Below, one piece after another: positions 1 to 6,927 of a stretch of 13,879 nt of DNA. Each line of letters opens with the position of its first letter. Position 1 is the first letter of the stretch. The DNA comes from Hyphomonadaceae bacterium UBA5336 (GTDB lineage Bacteria > Pseudomonadota > Alphaproteobacteria > Caulobacterales > Hyphomonadaceae). The translations under genes were made by a program, and so were the position numbers. Location: NCBI GenBank assembly GCA_002408125.1, contig DHQO01000003.1, positions 1-13,879 of the forward strand, in the 5' to 3' direction. Under the pieces are notes generated by a model. The model was not told where the DNA came from. It saw only the letters and a program-made list of their open reading frames with translations, and ran no database searches.

Positions 1-130
1 AATTCGGTCGATGCGTGAAAATACCCTTTGCCATTTATACCGCATACGCGGGGTTGCAGTGATTTGTCGATGAATAATCGTGCTTCCTTTAGGCTTCCTG
101 CGGGTGACGAAAGCGCGTATTTCCGAGCGC

Positions 131-1132
131 ATGATTGACCCCTCCTTCGTTCACTCTTCTGAGGCGAGGCTATGCAAGTGGCCGTCATGCAGCCCCGTAG
201 CCTTACTCGAGGCGTGTGAGGATATTTCATTGCCCGTCATCAGTGTGCCAATCTCGGCGGCACAGCAACCGGCTCAATTGCTGGCCCGGCTTATCCGCGA
301 AATTGAACACGTGCTGACGGCCTTGTTCCCATCCTGGCTGGCAGGGGCGGAGGGTATCCGGGGGCAGAATGTGGTGGCGCGCGAGGCTTTGCTAGCGCTC
401 GTGCGAAAAACGGCGAAGCAGGGCGATCTGTTCGGTCCCTATCTTGAGGCGATCACGCTTGCTGCAAGCGGTCAGGCGCCCGGAGCTCCTCTGGATCACT
501 TCGCGCCGGAGACTGCGTTCCGCGAATGTCACAGACTGTTTTGCCGTGCCTATGAAACCGATAGCGCCGTGCTGATCTTGTCTATGCCGGATGGTCTCAG
601 TGACGAGACGGTTCTGCAATTGCAGGATGCCGCGATCTGGATGGCGTCACAAAACGCGTTTCGTGTCTGGATCGCGGGACAAGGCGTTGAGCTGATGGAG
701 CGGATCTCAACGGCTCGGGTTGAACGGAGTATGCCATTCAGCCCTGCATCCATTGCCGGCATGACACCGGAAACGCATGTCACGCCGCTCTCGGGGCTTC
801 CCAACCCGATCAGCTCGACAGAGCAGCGGATGGAACAATTCCTGTGCCGTTGCGTCTGGGCCGCCGGGCGTGCCTGGAATGTAAGCTGGTCTGCAGGGCC
901 GTTGGATAATCCGATCCGTGTGGACCTCCTCTGGGAGGCGGAGCGACTGGTCGTTGAGCTTGATGGCCGTGATCATCTCGACCCGGAAAAATATGCACGA
1001 GACAGGATGCGCGACCGGTCGCTGCAAATGGCGGGGTTCCGCGTCCTGCGATACACCAATGAGGAAGTGTCCGCCGATCTTTCCCGTGTCGCTTCCGAAA
1101 TCGAGCGATTCCTGACATCGGCGAGAGATTGA
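131..1132 (+). CDS. DUF559/Vsr-like PD-(D/E)XK endonuclease-domain protein
   Basis: Probable DNA nuclease subunit of a three-gene operon. Counting from Met131 (333 aa), the last ~100 residues carry the DUF559/Vsr pattern: a conserved Glu in STEQRMEQFL (E231), Asp in RVDLLW (D265), then VVELDG (E276, D278) and H282, followed by a D/R-rich helix and the closing GFRVLRYTNEEV strand. These match the acidic catalytic set of that family. The N-terminal ~200 residues are unassigned; a segment reading SAVLILSMPDGLSD resembles a decayed Walker B region of a P-loop ATPase, but no Walker A is present. The stop overlaps the next gene's first possible ATG (TGATG). The start is uncertain: a GTG at 80 lies in the same frame, neither start has a strong ribosome site, and ATG 131 is chosen as the conservative option. 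The nuclease fold is fairly sure; the biological role is inferred. Confidence 0.8.
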   Translation: MIDPSFVHSSEARLCKWPSCSPVALLEACEDISLPVISVPISAAQQPAQLLARLIREIEHVLTALFPSWLAGAEGIRGQNVVAREALLALVRKTAKQGDLFGPYLEAITLAASGQAPGAPLDHFAPETAFRECHRLFCRAYETDSAVLILSMPDGLSDETVLQLQDAAIWMASQNAFRVWIAGQGVELMERISTARVERSMPFSPASIAGMTPETHVTPLSGLPNPISSTEQRMEQFLCRCVWAAGRAWNVSWSAGPLDNPIRVDLLWEAERLVVELDGRDHLDPEKYARDRMRDRSLQMAGFRVLRYTNEEVSADLSRVASEIERFLTSARD

Positions 1133-1152
1133 TGGACTTCATGGAGGGGCCG

Positions 1153-1785
1153 ATGGCTTACAAGATCCGCGAACGCGCCGTGATGATTGCCCTCGCGGCT
1201 CTGGGCGGCAGCGCACCGAATGCAGTGTTGAAAAACACGTTCAAGCTCGATTTGTCCGGTCAGAAAAACAAGGCTTTGAAAAAGGCTGGACTTGTCGAGG
1301 TGCAACAGGCGCGCAAAGGAGGCCCAATCACCTTTGCACTCACCGAAAACGGTTGGCATTGGGTGGAATCTGAGATGGAGGCGCAGCTTCCTGACAGAGC
1401 GGGCTCTGCGGGTGGTGCACTTTATGCCTTGCTCGGTGCACTGAAGGGGCCGGCACAGGCCGCTGGAGGTCTCAGGGCGCTTCTGGCTGGAACGGCACCG
1501 AAATCGACACCTGCGCCACAACTCTCAGGCGATCTGCGCCAGCAAGTCCGCGACGCTTACCGCGCGCTTGCCAAGCGTCCGCAGGACTGGGTGCAGCTTC
1601 GGGATTTGCGCCCGAGACTCGCAGGGGCTGCAAAAACAGATGTCGATTCTACCCTCAAGCGAATGCTCCTCGACAAGGAGATCAACCTGACGTTAAACGA
1701 GGATCAGGGCGCGCTCACACAGGCGGATCGCGACGCCGCCATCCGCATCGGTGTGGACGATATGCACATGCTTAGCATGGGATAG
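1153..1785 (+). CDS. Winged-helix-domain protein, middle gene of nuclease/ATPase operon
   Basis: Hypothetical protein of 210 residues, probably a DNA-binding or adaptor subunit. Residues ~1-75 look like a winged helix: helices around RERAVMIALAALGG and a KNKALKKAGLVEVQQ recognition-like segment, then a wing-like KGGPITFALTENGWHWV. A Gly/Ala-rich linker follows. Residues ~125-205 form a second helical unit (DAYRALAKRPQDWVQLRDLR, then a helix and an acidic end), also compatible with a winged helix. No catalytic motif is visible. ATG 1153 is preferred because GGAGGGG at 1143-1149 lies just before it; alternative in-frame starts are ATG 1132 (overlapping the previous stop) and ATG 1141. The next gene starts 3 nt after the stop, so the three genes are probably co-transcribed and translationally coupled. 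Domain type is by reading only, with no family name I can give. Confidence 0.78.
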   Translation: MAYKIRERAVMIALAALGGSAPNAVLKNTFKLDLSGQKNKALKKAGLVEVQQARKGGPITFALTENGWHWVESEMEAQLPDRAGSAGGALYALLGALKGPAQAAGGLRALLAGTAPKSTPAPQLSGDLRQQVRDAYRALAKRPQDWVQLRDLRPRLAGAAKTDVDSTLKRMLLDKEINLTLNEDQGALTQADRDAAIRIGVDDMHMLSMG

Positions 1786-1788
1786 GGG

Positions 1789-4700
1789 ATGGCAACACAA
1801 CTCGAAGCGCTGGGGGCTGTCAGCTTCAAGCCCTACTACACTGCGGCTGATATCTGGCGCGACGATGTCATCCATGTCGACGGAATCCACAAGGAACCCT
1901 TTGAGGAAGTCCGCCGCATCTTCGGGCTGATGAGGGACGGTGTTTCCTATTCCAACATGGTCATTGAGGGCCGCCCCGGGATCGGGAAATCGCACTTTCT
2001 TGGGCGTGTCCGTCGCGGCGTGACGCGCGGTGAGAATGTCTTTGTCCTGCTGCAGCTTTCCAGTGCGCGCAATTTCTGGCGCTCGGTTGCTATCGCCTAT
2101 TCCGGCGCCTTGTTTCATGAAGGGCCGACGGGGCGGACACAGCTCGAATTCGTGCTCGATGCGCTGGCGGATCGCCTGTCCATCGCGGCCGATCAAAAGC
2201 AGGCTTTGGTCTCCGGCACTGTTTCTCTGGCACTCCTCAAGTCGGTTCGAAGCGGTTTGGCGAAGGCGTTCGGGCGCAGCCCTGCTGTGCGGCCGTTTAT
2301 TGAGGCTGGATTGGTCCTGACGCTGCTGAACAGCCAGAACCCTCAGCATCAGGACGTGGCCAATGCGATCATCCAGGGGCTTGAGGTTCCGGAGGATTTC
2401 GATGAGGCGCACGAGCTTCATCTGACGGAGCTTGCTCCGCGCGACGTGGTGAAAGGCTTCGACCGCGTTTTCGGCCTGGCCGGGAAGTTCACACTGGTTG
2501 CCATTGACCAACTCGACGGCCTGATCGCTCTGTCGAAAAGCAGCAGTCAGGCGGAAGTTCAAGGTGTTATCGATGAGGTCGCCACGGGATTGATGGATCT
2601 GGCAGAAGACAATCCGAAGCACACTCTTGTCATTGTATCGTGCCTGCCTCAGACTTGGATTTTGATCCGCAAGCGCGGTGTTGAGTCTGCTTGGCACCGT
2701 TACAGCAACCGCCAACAATTACGCCTGATCCCGAGCGTTGAAGTCGGTGCGAATTTAATCGCCGCCTTCCTTGGGGAGGCCTATGCAAGGGCAGGCTTTA
2801 CTCCGCCTTACCCGACCTGGCCGATCAGGCCGCAAGCCTTCGACGAAGCGCCTTTCTATTCTCCGCGCGCGCTGATGCAGCTCACAGAGCAGCATATTCG
2901 CGCCTGTAAGGAACGAGGTGTAGTCGAGGAACTTGCCGAATTCGCCACCGCCGCTGGCGATGCCCCGAAAGACAAGGTCGAACCTTTGAGGTCCGACACG
3001 CTTTCAACCCGGTTCGAAGATCTTCGTCGGAGCGCGAAACTCGATCGCGTGCACGATAAGGATCAGGTCGATCATCGGATGCCCCAACTCTTGCGCGCTG
3101 GGCTGGAGGCTTGGATTCAGGAACAAGAACATCCTACGGGCTTCAGTCTTGATGCGCCTCCTGGGCGCAACCCGGCCCTGCACGCGCGCTTGCGCCAGAT
3201 TGTGGATGCCGATCTCGAAGACGAGATTCACTGGTCTTTCCGTGCTGTGCCGCATTCTAACGCCGTGGCGGCCCTGACTCGTTTGCGTGCAGCTGTGACG
3301 TCGAGCGGACTGGGCGAACGGCGAAGTCTCTTCGTTCTCAGGAATACTACCTGGAAGGGGAAGACGACTAGCGAAGTGGTCGCTGAATTTGAAAGAGCAG
3401 GCGGTCAAACCTGCGCGCTCAGCGAAGATGACCTGCGCACATTTAGCGCGCTGGAGGCTTTGCTCAGGGAACAGCCGGAAGGGTTTGCCGGTTGGCTCCG
3501 GGATGCGCGCCCCGCCAGCCAGACCAGCTTACTCCGCCAAATTCGTCCGGCCGGCCACGGCGGATCATCCCCGCCGCTGGAGCAGGGTGGGCAGAAACCA
3601 GAAGATGTGCCGGCCGATGGCCCCATCCATGTCATCCCGGATGACGAAATATCGATCGGCCAGTCGGATGAGACCGGCCAACCCGTCACGGTCCGTCTTG
3701 AAGACCTGCGCCGGCACACTGCCATTTTTGCTGGCTCCGGCTCAGGCAAGACGGTGCTCATCCGCCGTCTGGTCGAGGAATGTGCACTGAAAGGCGTATC
3801 CTCCATCGTCCTTGATCCCAACAATGATCTCGCGCGTCTCGGCACGCCCTGGCCAGAAGCGCCGGGTGGCTGGATCGAGGGCGACGTTGAAAAAGCCGCC
3901 GCGTATCATGCTAATGTGGATGTCGCGATCTGGACGCCAAAACTCTCGGCGGGTCGTCCGCTTGCCTTCGCACCGCTCGCTGATCTCGGTGCGGTGGCCG
4001 GTGATCCGGACGAGTTTGAGATCGCGCTTGATAATACCGTCGCCACCCTCCTGCCGCGCGCCGGATTGCCGAAAACCGGTGCCAGGCTGGCCCAGGGGCA
4101 GGCTGTCCTGAAGCAGGCTCTGCGCGATTATATCACCGCAGGCGGCGCCGGCCTTCAGAGGTTCCTGGATTATCTGCACGCCTTGCCTGAAGGATCGATC
4201 AGCCTCGCAAATGCTGAAAAACTGGCGGCGGATATGGGCGACACGCTCTACGCTGCGACCATCATTGACCCGCTCTTTGGCGGCGATGGACAATCGGTCG
4301 ATCCGGCTGCGCTCCTCACTCCGGCAGAGGGCAAGCGTGCGCGGGTCTCGGTAATCAGCCTGGCGGGTCTTCCAACCGATGAGCAACGCCAGAACTTTGT
4401 CAGCCAGCTGCAGATGGCGCTGTTTGCATGGGTGAAGAAGAACCCTGCGGACGACCGTCCGCTTGGCGGGCTGTTTGTCATGGACGAGGCGCAGACATTC
4501 GCGCCCTCCAGCGGCTCGACACCGTGCACCTCCAGCACCCTGGCGCTGGCCTCACAGGCGCGCAAATATGGTCTCGGTCTCATCTTCGCGACACAGGCGC
4601 CGAAAAGCCTGCACAACCAGATCCCCGGCAATGCCACGACGCAATTCTTCGGGTTCCTCAACGCACCGGTTCAGATCGCCGCAGCAAGGGAGATGGCGAC

Positions 4701-4887
4701 GGCCAAGGGCGGCGATGTGCCAGACATTTCAAAGCTCGTGCGGGGCCAGTTCTACGCGGCAAGCGAAGGCCTGGCCTTCCAGAAGATCCGCAGCCCGCTT
4801 TGCCTGACACACCATCCTTCAAGCCCGCTCACGCAGGAGCAAATCGTCCGCCTGGCATCGGGAGCACGATCAGCGATTGAGGCTTGA
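1789..4887 (+). CDS. AAA ATPase fused to HerA/DUF87-type DNA motor
   Basis: Large cytoplasmic protein of 1032 residues with two P-loop modules. Module 1 (about 20-380): Walker A GRPGIGKS at 61-68 and a Walker B-like LVAIDQLDG at 236-244, in the style of Orc/STAND-like AAA proteins. A central region (about 425-575) is unassigned; it contains HWSFRAVPHSNAVAALTRLR and a GGQTCALSEDDLRTFSALEAL segment. Module 2 (about 610-1030) is HerA/DUF87-like: Walker A AGSGSGKT at 648-655, Walker B GLFVMDEAQ at 894-902 (D899, E900), sensor-like ATQAPKS at 934-940, and the LHNQIPGNATTQFFGFLNAP stretch typical of this clade. Such motors form hexameric rings that pump or unwind DNA and often pair with a nuclease (NurA, Sir2 or DUF4297 in other systems). 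Here the partner would be the DUF559 gene two positions upstream. Start ATG 1789 follows GGGG directly after the previous stop. ATPase assignments are firm; the defence role is inference. Confidence 0.9.
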   Translation: MATQLEALGAVSFKPYYTAADIWRDDVIHVDGIHKEPFEEVRRIFGLMRDGVSYSNMVIEGRPGIGKSHFLGRVRRGVTRGENVFVLLQLSSARNFWRSVAIAYSGALFHEGPTGRTQLEFVLDALADRLSIAADQKQALVSGTVSLALLKSVRSGLAKAFGRSPAVRPFIEAGLVLTLLNSQNPQHQDVANAIIQGLEVPEDFDEAHELHLTELAPRDVVKGFDRVFGLAGKFTLVAIDQLDGLIALSKSSSQAEVQGVIDEVATGLMDLAEDNPKHTLVIVSCLPQTWILIRKRGVESAWHRYSNRQQLRLIPSVEVGANLIAAFLGEAYARAGFTPPYPTWPIRPQAFDEAPFYSPRALMQLTEQHIRACKERGVVEELAEFATAAGDAPKDKVEPLRSDTLSTRFEDLRRSAKLDRVHDKDQVDHRMPQLLRAGLEAWIQEQEHPTGFSLDAPPGRNPALHARLRQIVDADLEDEIHWSFRAVPHSNAVAALTRLRAAVTSSGLGERRSLFVLRNTTWKGKTTSEVVAEFERAGGQTCALSEDDLRTFSALEALLREQPEGFAGWLRDARPASQTSLLRQIRPAGHGGSSPPLEQGGQKPEDVPADGPIHVIPDDEISIGQSDETGQPVTVRLEDLRRHTAIFAGSGSGKTVLIRRLVEECALKGVSSIVLDPNNDLARLGTPWPEAPGGWIEGDVEKAAAYHANVDVAIWTPKLSAGRPLAFAPLADLGAVAGDPDEFEIALDNTVATLLPRAGLPKTGARLAQGQAVLKQALRDYITAGGAGLQRFLDYLHALPEGSISLANAEKLAADMGDTLYAATIIDPLFGGDGQSVDPAALLTPAEGKRARVSVISLAGLPTDEQRQNFVSQLQMALFAWVKKNPADDRPLGGLFVMDEAQTFAPSSGSTPCTSSTLALASQARKYGLGLIFATQAPKSLHNQIPGNATTQFFGFLNAPVQIAAAREMATAKGGDVPDISKLVRGQFYAASEGLAFQKIRSPLCLTHHPSSPLTQEQIVRLASGARSAIEA

Positions 4888-5145
4888 GCCAAAGCTTTAA
4901 GAAGAATAGCAACTTTATTTGGACGCCAACCAAGTAACCCGCGATCCTTGGCTCCCTCATGTGAATTGAGAGTCCGTTCCTGTCATAGTGCATCGTTTGA
5001 GGTGTGGTGAGCGCACAGGGAGTGGGCCATAAGAGTTTGCAGATGAAGCGAGGAATTCATCGCTGCAGCCATCAGAAGCGGCGGATAGAGCACAAACTCG
5101 TCAAAATTTGCGTCCTACATTTTCAATTTAGTGTGTCCTACATGT
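4888..5145. other. Gene-free stretch between ATPase operon and IS6 remnant
   Basis: About 258 nt with no convincing gene, RNA or strong hairpin terminator. A short 83-codon open frame starting near 5004 runs on into the insertion sequence and has no recognisable composition. The only structure noted is a 9-nt direct repeat near the right end (separate entry). Confidence 0.5.
5112..5143. repeat. Two 9-nt direct repeats beside the IS end
   Basis: GTCCTACAT occurs at 5112-5120 and again at 5135-5143, starting 23 nt apart in an AT-rich setting, ending 2 nt before the left inverted repeat of the IS6 element. Repeated end-motifs are seen in some IS families (IS21 among them), so this could be the end of an older mobile element that the IS6 copy landed in or recombined with. 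That is a guess; the repeat itself is directly visible. Confidence 0.4.
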
Positions 5146-5156
5146 GGTGCTGTCAG
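5146..5156 (+). repeat. Left terminal inverted repeat of IS6 element
   Basis: GGTGCTGTCAG, inverted partner of 5945-5955 with two C/T differences. It marks the element's boundary downstream of the broken transposase gene. Confidence 0.65.
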
Positions 5157-5199
5157 TCTAACGCGGACCCGTCTCCAGCAACATTTACTGGCAAAGCCA

Positions 5200-5904
5200 T
5201 CAGGCGGCGAGCAACTGCCGCCACTCGGAGAGTGCGGCGTTTCGGAGTGATTTGAATCTGGTGCGGCGCTCGATATTTCTCTGATGATTGAAGTGGTTGT
5301 GAACCGAGGCGTGGGTCGCGGCGAATTTTTGCAAATTCGACATGCGTCTGAACCTGGACATTGCCCGTTCTCGTCGTCGGAAGGGCTGGTGCGAGGTCTC
5401 GCAGAGATTGTTGAGATAGCGTCCCGTCACGTGGCGGTCCGCGTTGCCGATCTGGTTCATCGCGGCGCGGTAGGAGCGGAGCTTGTCCGTCACGATTTCG
5501 CGCGGCGTGCCATAGTTTTTCAGGGTTTTTTCAGGAATTTCAAGGCCATGAACTTATCCTGTTTCTTGGTGGCATAGACTTCTAGCACTTCACCTTCATG
5601 GTCTATAGCGCGCCAAAGATAGTGCTGGACGCCGTTGATCTTCACAAAGACCTCAGCCATGTGCCAGCGCCATTGGGTGTGCTGCCGCATCGCTTGTGAT
5701 CGCCGTTTCTTGATCTCACAGGCGAAGATCGGACCGAACCGATCGACCCAAAACCGGATGCTTTCGTGGCAGACATCAATCCCGCGCTCGTGTAGCAAAT
5801 CCTCGACAGTTCGAAGCGAGAGTGGAAACCGCACCATACATCATGACCGCCAGGCGGATGATCTCGGGGGAGGTTTTGAAATACCGGAAGGGCGATTTGG
5901 TCAT
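5200..5904 (-). pseudogene. IS6-family DDE transposase, broken by two frameshifts
   Basis: Read from ATG 5904: MTKSPFRYFKTSPEIIRLAV is a typical IS6 start. An extra G near 5834 shifts the frame just before VRFPLSLRTVEDLLHERGID (continued 5837-5520). A missing A in the A-run near 5530-5535 shifts it again before the GTPREIVTDKLRSYRAAM segment (5493-5200). Joined, these give about 234 residues, the normal length. The first catalytic Asp is lost: the family's WRWHMDEVFVKI-type motif reads WRWHMAEVFVKI here (codon GCT). The second Asp (VTDKL) is kept, and the Glu motif is altered around the Glu (LCETSHQPF). The element therefore cannot transpose itself. Either indel alone could be a sequencing error, but the Asp-to-Ala change argues for true decay. 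Confidence 0.88.
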
Positions 5905-5944
5905 CCTGAGACTATGATACGTCGTGCCTTAAGAGCGAGTTCCC

Positions 5945-5955
5945 CTGACAACGCC
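5945..5955 (-). repeat. Right terminal inverted repeat of IS6 element
   Basis: Reads GGCGTTGTCAG on the - strand and matches the left end at 9 of 11 positions. It lies upstream of the transposase start. Confidence 0.65.
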
Positions 5956-5964
5956 GGTTGGCGC

Positions 5965-6357
5965 TCAAGCCACAGAAACAGTAACTTGTTCAGTAAATTT
6001 TAGTATCGTAAGGAGAAAATCTTTCGGTATGTCGAATGCGTAATAGTTATCATCTGAAACTCTAATTGAAATCCGCACCCACGCTTCTCCCGCATAGCAT
6101 TTTCTCAGAATTTCGAGCCTCTCAAAATTCTCCCGAACAAAGTTTTCCACATACATGAGGTGATCTTCAGGAGCACCTGTGACTAGTTTTGATGAAAATA
6201 TGGAGAGTGCACCAAAGATTCGAGTGTAGTTTTTACCTGCAATATTGTAGGTTTCTCCTTTTGCGTACAATACGGCTGCTCCCGGTAGATCAATGAGCTT
6301 CCGAACATGGCTCGGATCTAAATTTGGTGCACGCAATGTTAGCTCAACGTCAAACAT
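5965..6357 (-). CDS. Probable immunity protein of truncated third toxin (DUF4279-like appearance)
   Basis: Small soluble protein of 130 residues with no signal peptide or membrane segment. It starts MFDVELTLRAPNLDPSHVRKL and has a mid-protein helix with an EDHLMYVENFVRENFERLEIL pattern, then strands around WVRISIRVSDDNYYAFDIP and a C-terminal helix. The order of strands and helix and the ISIRV...FDIP ending resemble DUF4279-type proteins, which are common immunity proteins in polymorphic-toxin loci; this family call is tentative. The start ATG at 6357 is preceded by AGAAGAAA and lies 9 nt after the stop of a toxin C-terminal remnant, the usual toxin-then-immunity order. The IS6 element ends 9 bp beyond its stop. 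The sequence is AT-richer than the RHS core, fitting a transferred cassette. Confidence 0.7.
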   Translation of the reverse strand: MFDVELTLRAPNLDPSHVRKLIDLPGAAVLYAKGETYNIAGKNYTRIFGALSIFSSKLVTGAPEDHLMYVENFVRENFERLEILRKCYAGEAWVRISIRVSDDNYYAFDIPKDFLLTILKFTEQVTVSVA

Positions 6358-6366
6358 TTTCTTCTG

Positions 6367-6528
6367 CTATGGCAAGTAATCTGAAATGTTTACTATAGTC
6401 TGCCAACCATCGGCATCTTGCAACTGGAAATCTCCATTCCCCAGTATTCTACCATGCTCGTTGTTTAGAATGCCATTGTCACGCTTCAACTCCTCAAGCG
6501 CTCGTCCCCACTCTCTACGGTTTAGCGA
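6367..6528 (-). pseudogene. C-terminal remnant of a third RHS-type toxin tip
   Basis: An open frame of 53 codons with clear coding character ends at TAG 6369-6367: it begins SLNRREWGRALEELKRDNGI and continues through an HGRIL-NGDF stretch to a final NISDYLP. This has the look of the extreme C-terminus of polymorphic toxins (helix, 'hG.I..nGd', then an NI.DY end). No start codon or RHS core precedes it: upstream of codon 6528 the frame runs into a REP-like palindrome and then a stop at 6567-6565. The toxin's 5' part has been lost, leaving the tail and the intact partner gene 9 nt downstream. The toxin's activity class is not recognisable from this tail. Confidence 0.6.
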
Positions 6529-6560
6529 GTAGGGCGGGTTGAGCGCAAGCGATACCCGCC
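6529..6560 (+). repeat. REP-like palindrome 1
   Basis: Begins GTAG, then a 7-bp stem GGCGGGT / ACCCGCC around a 14-nt loop that starts TGAG and ends CGAT. It adjoins the first retained codon of the toxin remnant and forms an inverted pair with palindrome 2, a BIME-like arrangement. Confidence 0.6.
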
Positions 6561-6575
6561 GTGTTCAAGTCGATT

Positions 6576-6608
6576 GGTGGGTATCGGCCACGCCTCAACC
6601 CACTCTAC
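6576..6608 (-). repeat. REP-like palindrome 2, inverted relative to palindrome 1
   Basis: On the - strand it begins GTAG, then a 6-bp stem GTGGGT / ACCCAC with a loop starting TGAG and ending CGAT. It is separated from palindrome 1 by 15 nt. CAGCAAGCGTAG (6623-6612 on the - strand) lies just upstream and recurs at palindrome 3, so the repeat unit probably extends past the hairpin. Confidence 0.6.
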
Positions 6609-6660
6609 TTGCTACGCTTGCTGCCGCCCTCCACATGCGCCAGGCTCAACTCCGCCGCCA

Positions 6661-6927
6661 TCATGGCGGGATTATGTCGTGTCCTGCTTGCCGCGGAAGG
6701 TAACGCGTTAAATACTCAGTCTCTGGATGGTGAAGCATTCGCTTACGAAGATCGCGCACAGCATCTTCAAATTCAACCTCTCCCCAACTTCCAAGCATGG
6801 CGGGAAGCTTGTGTATGACATTGGCCATCAACCTCGCATCAGAAAGATCCTTATCGGGCAAAGCACGTATTTCTAATACTATGTTATTTAAAACAGATAT
6901 AAGGGCATGGAACTCTTTTGTATTCAT
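6661..6927 (-). CDS. Probable immunity protein of the displaced second toxin tip
   Basis: Small soluble protein of 88 residues beginning MNTKEFHALISVLNNIVLEI, mostly helical, with no membrane segment or catalytic motif; I do not recognise the family. Its ATG overlaps the TAA of the displaced toxin tip by one base (TAATG at 6929-6925), so the two are translationally coupled, which is the standard arrangement for a toxin and its cognate immunity gene. The C-terminal GHDIIPP ends inside a short perfect palindrome (6655-6669), so the last residues may come from inserted repeat sequence rather than the original gene. An ATGA overlap at the stop opens a 19-codon frame to 6605 that I do not consider a gene. 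Confidence 0.68.
   Translation of the reverse strand: MNTKEFHALISVLNNIVLEIRALPDKDLSDARLMANVIHKLPAMLGSWGEVEFEDAVRDLRKRMLHHPETEYLTRYLPRQAGHDIIPP

Larger units (their letters stand above)
5146..5955 (-). mobile_element. Decayed IS6-family insertion sequence
   Basis: Element of about 810 bp, a normal size for the IS6 family, bounded by imperfect inverted repeats. Reading inward, the left end is GGTGCTGTCAG (5146-5156) and the right end is GGCGTTGTCAG on the - strand (5955-5945), 9 of 11 identical, with further scattered matches (AAC, then CG) a few bases inside. Distances from the ends to the transposase start and stop are about 51 and 54 bp, typical of compact IS6 elements. No 8-bp target duplication is seen (ctacatgt on the left, ggttggcg on the right), so one flank has been rearranged or decayed. 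The right end lies 9 bp from the stop codon of the neighbouring immunity-like gene. Confidence 0.8.

Noticed and set aside
1693..2718. 341-codon open frame on the - strand
   Set aside because: Antisense to the AAA module of the large ATPase, whose Walker motifs fix the coding strand.
3742..4386. 214-codon open frame on the - strand
   Set aside because: Antisense to the HerA motor region; no recognisable motif.
4860..4910. Possible terminator after the ATPase operon
   Set aside because: Only a 4-bp stem (GGCT/AGCC) and an AAAGCTTT palindrome with no U-tract; not enough to call.
5004..5255. 83-codon + strand frame
   Set aside because: It crosses the IS end and has no coding character or ribosome site.
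5530..5535. A-run in the transposase gene as a programmed -1 frameshift site
   Set aside because: IS6 transposases are normally made from a single frame, and this gene has a second indel and a lost catalytic Asp, so decay is simpler.
6605..6664. 19-codon frame overlapping the stop of the 88-residue gene
   Set aside because: It runs through palindromic repeat sequence and into REP-like palindrome 2; too short and of repeat origin.
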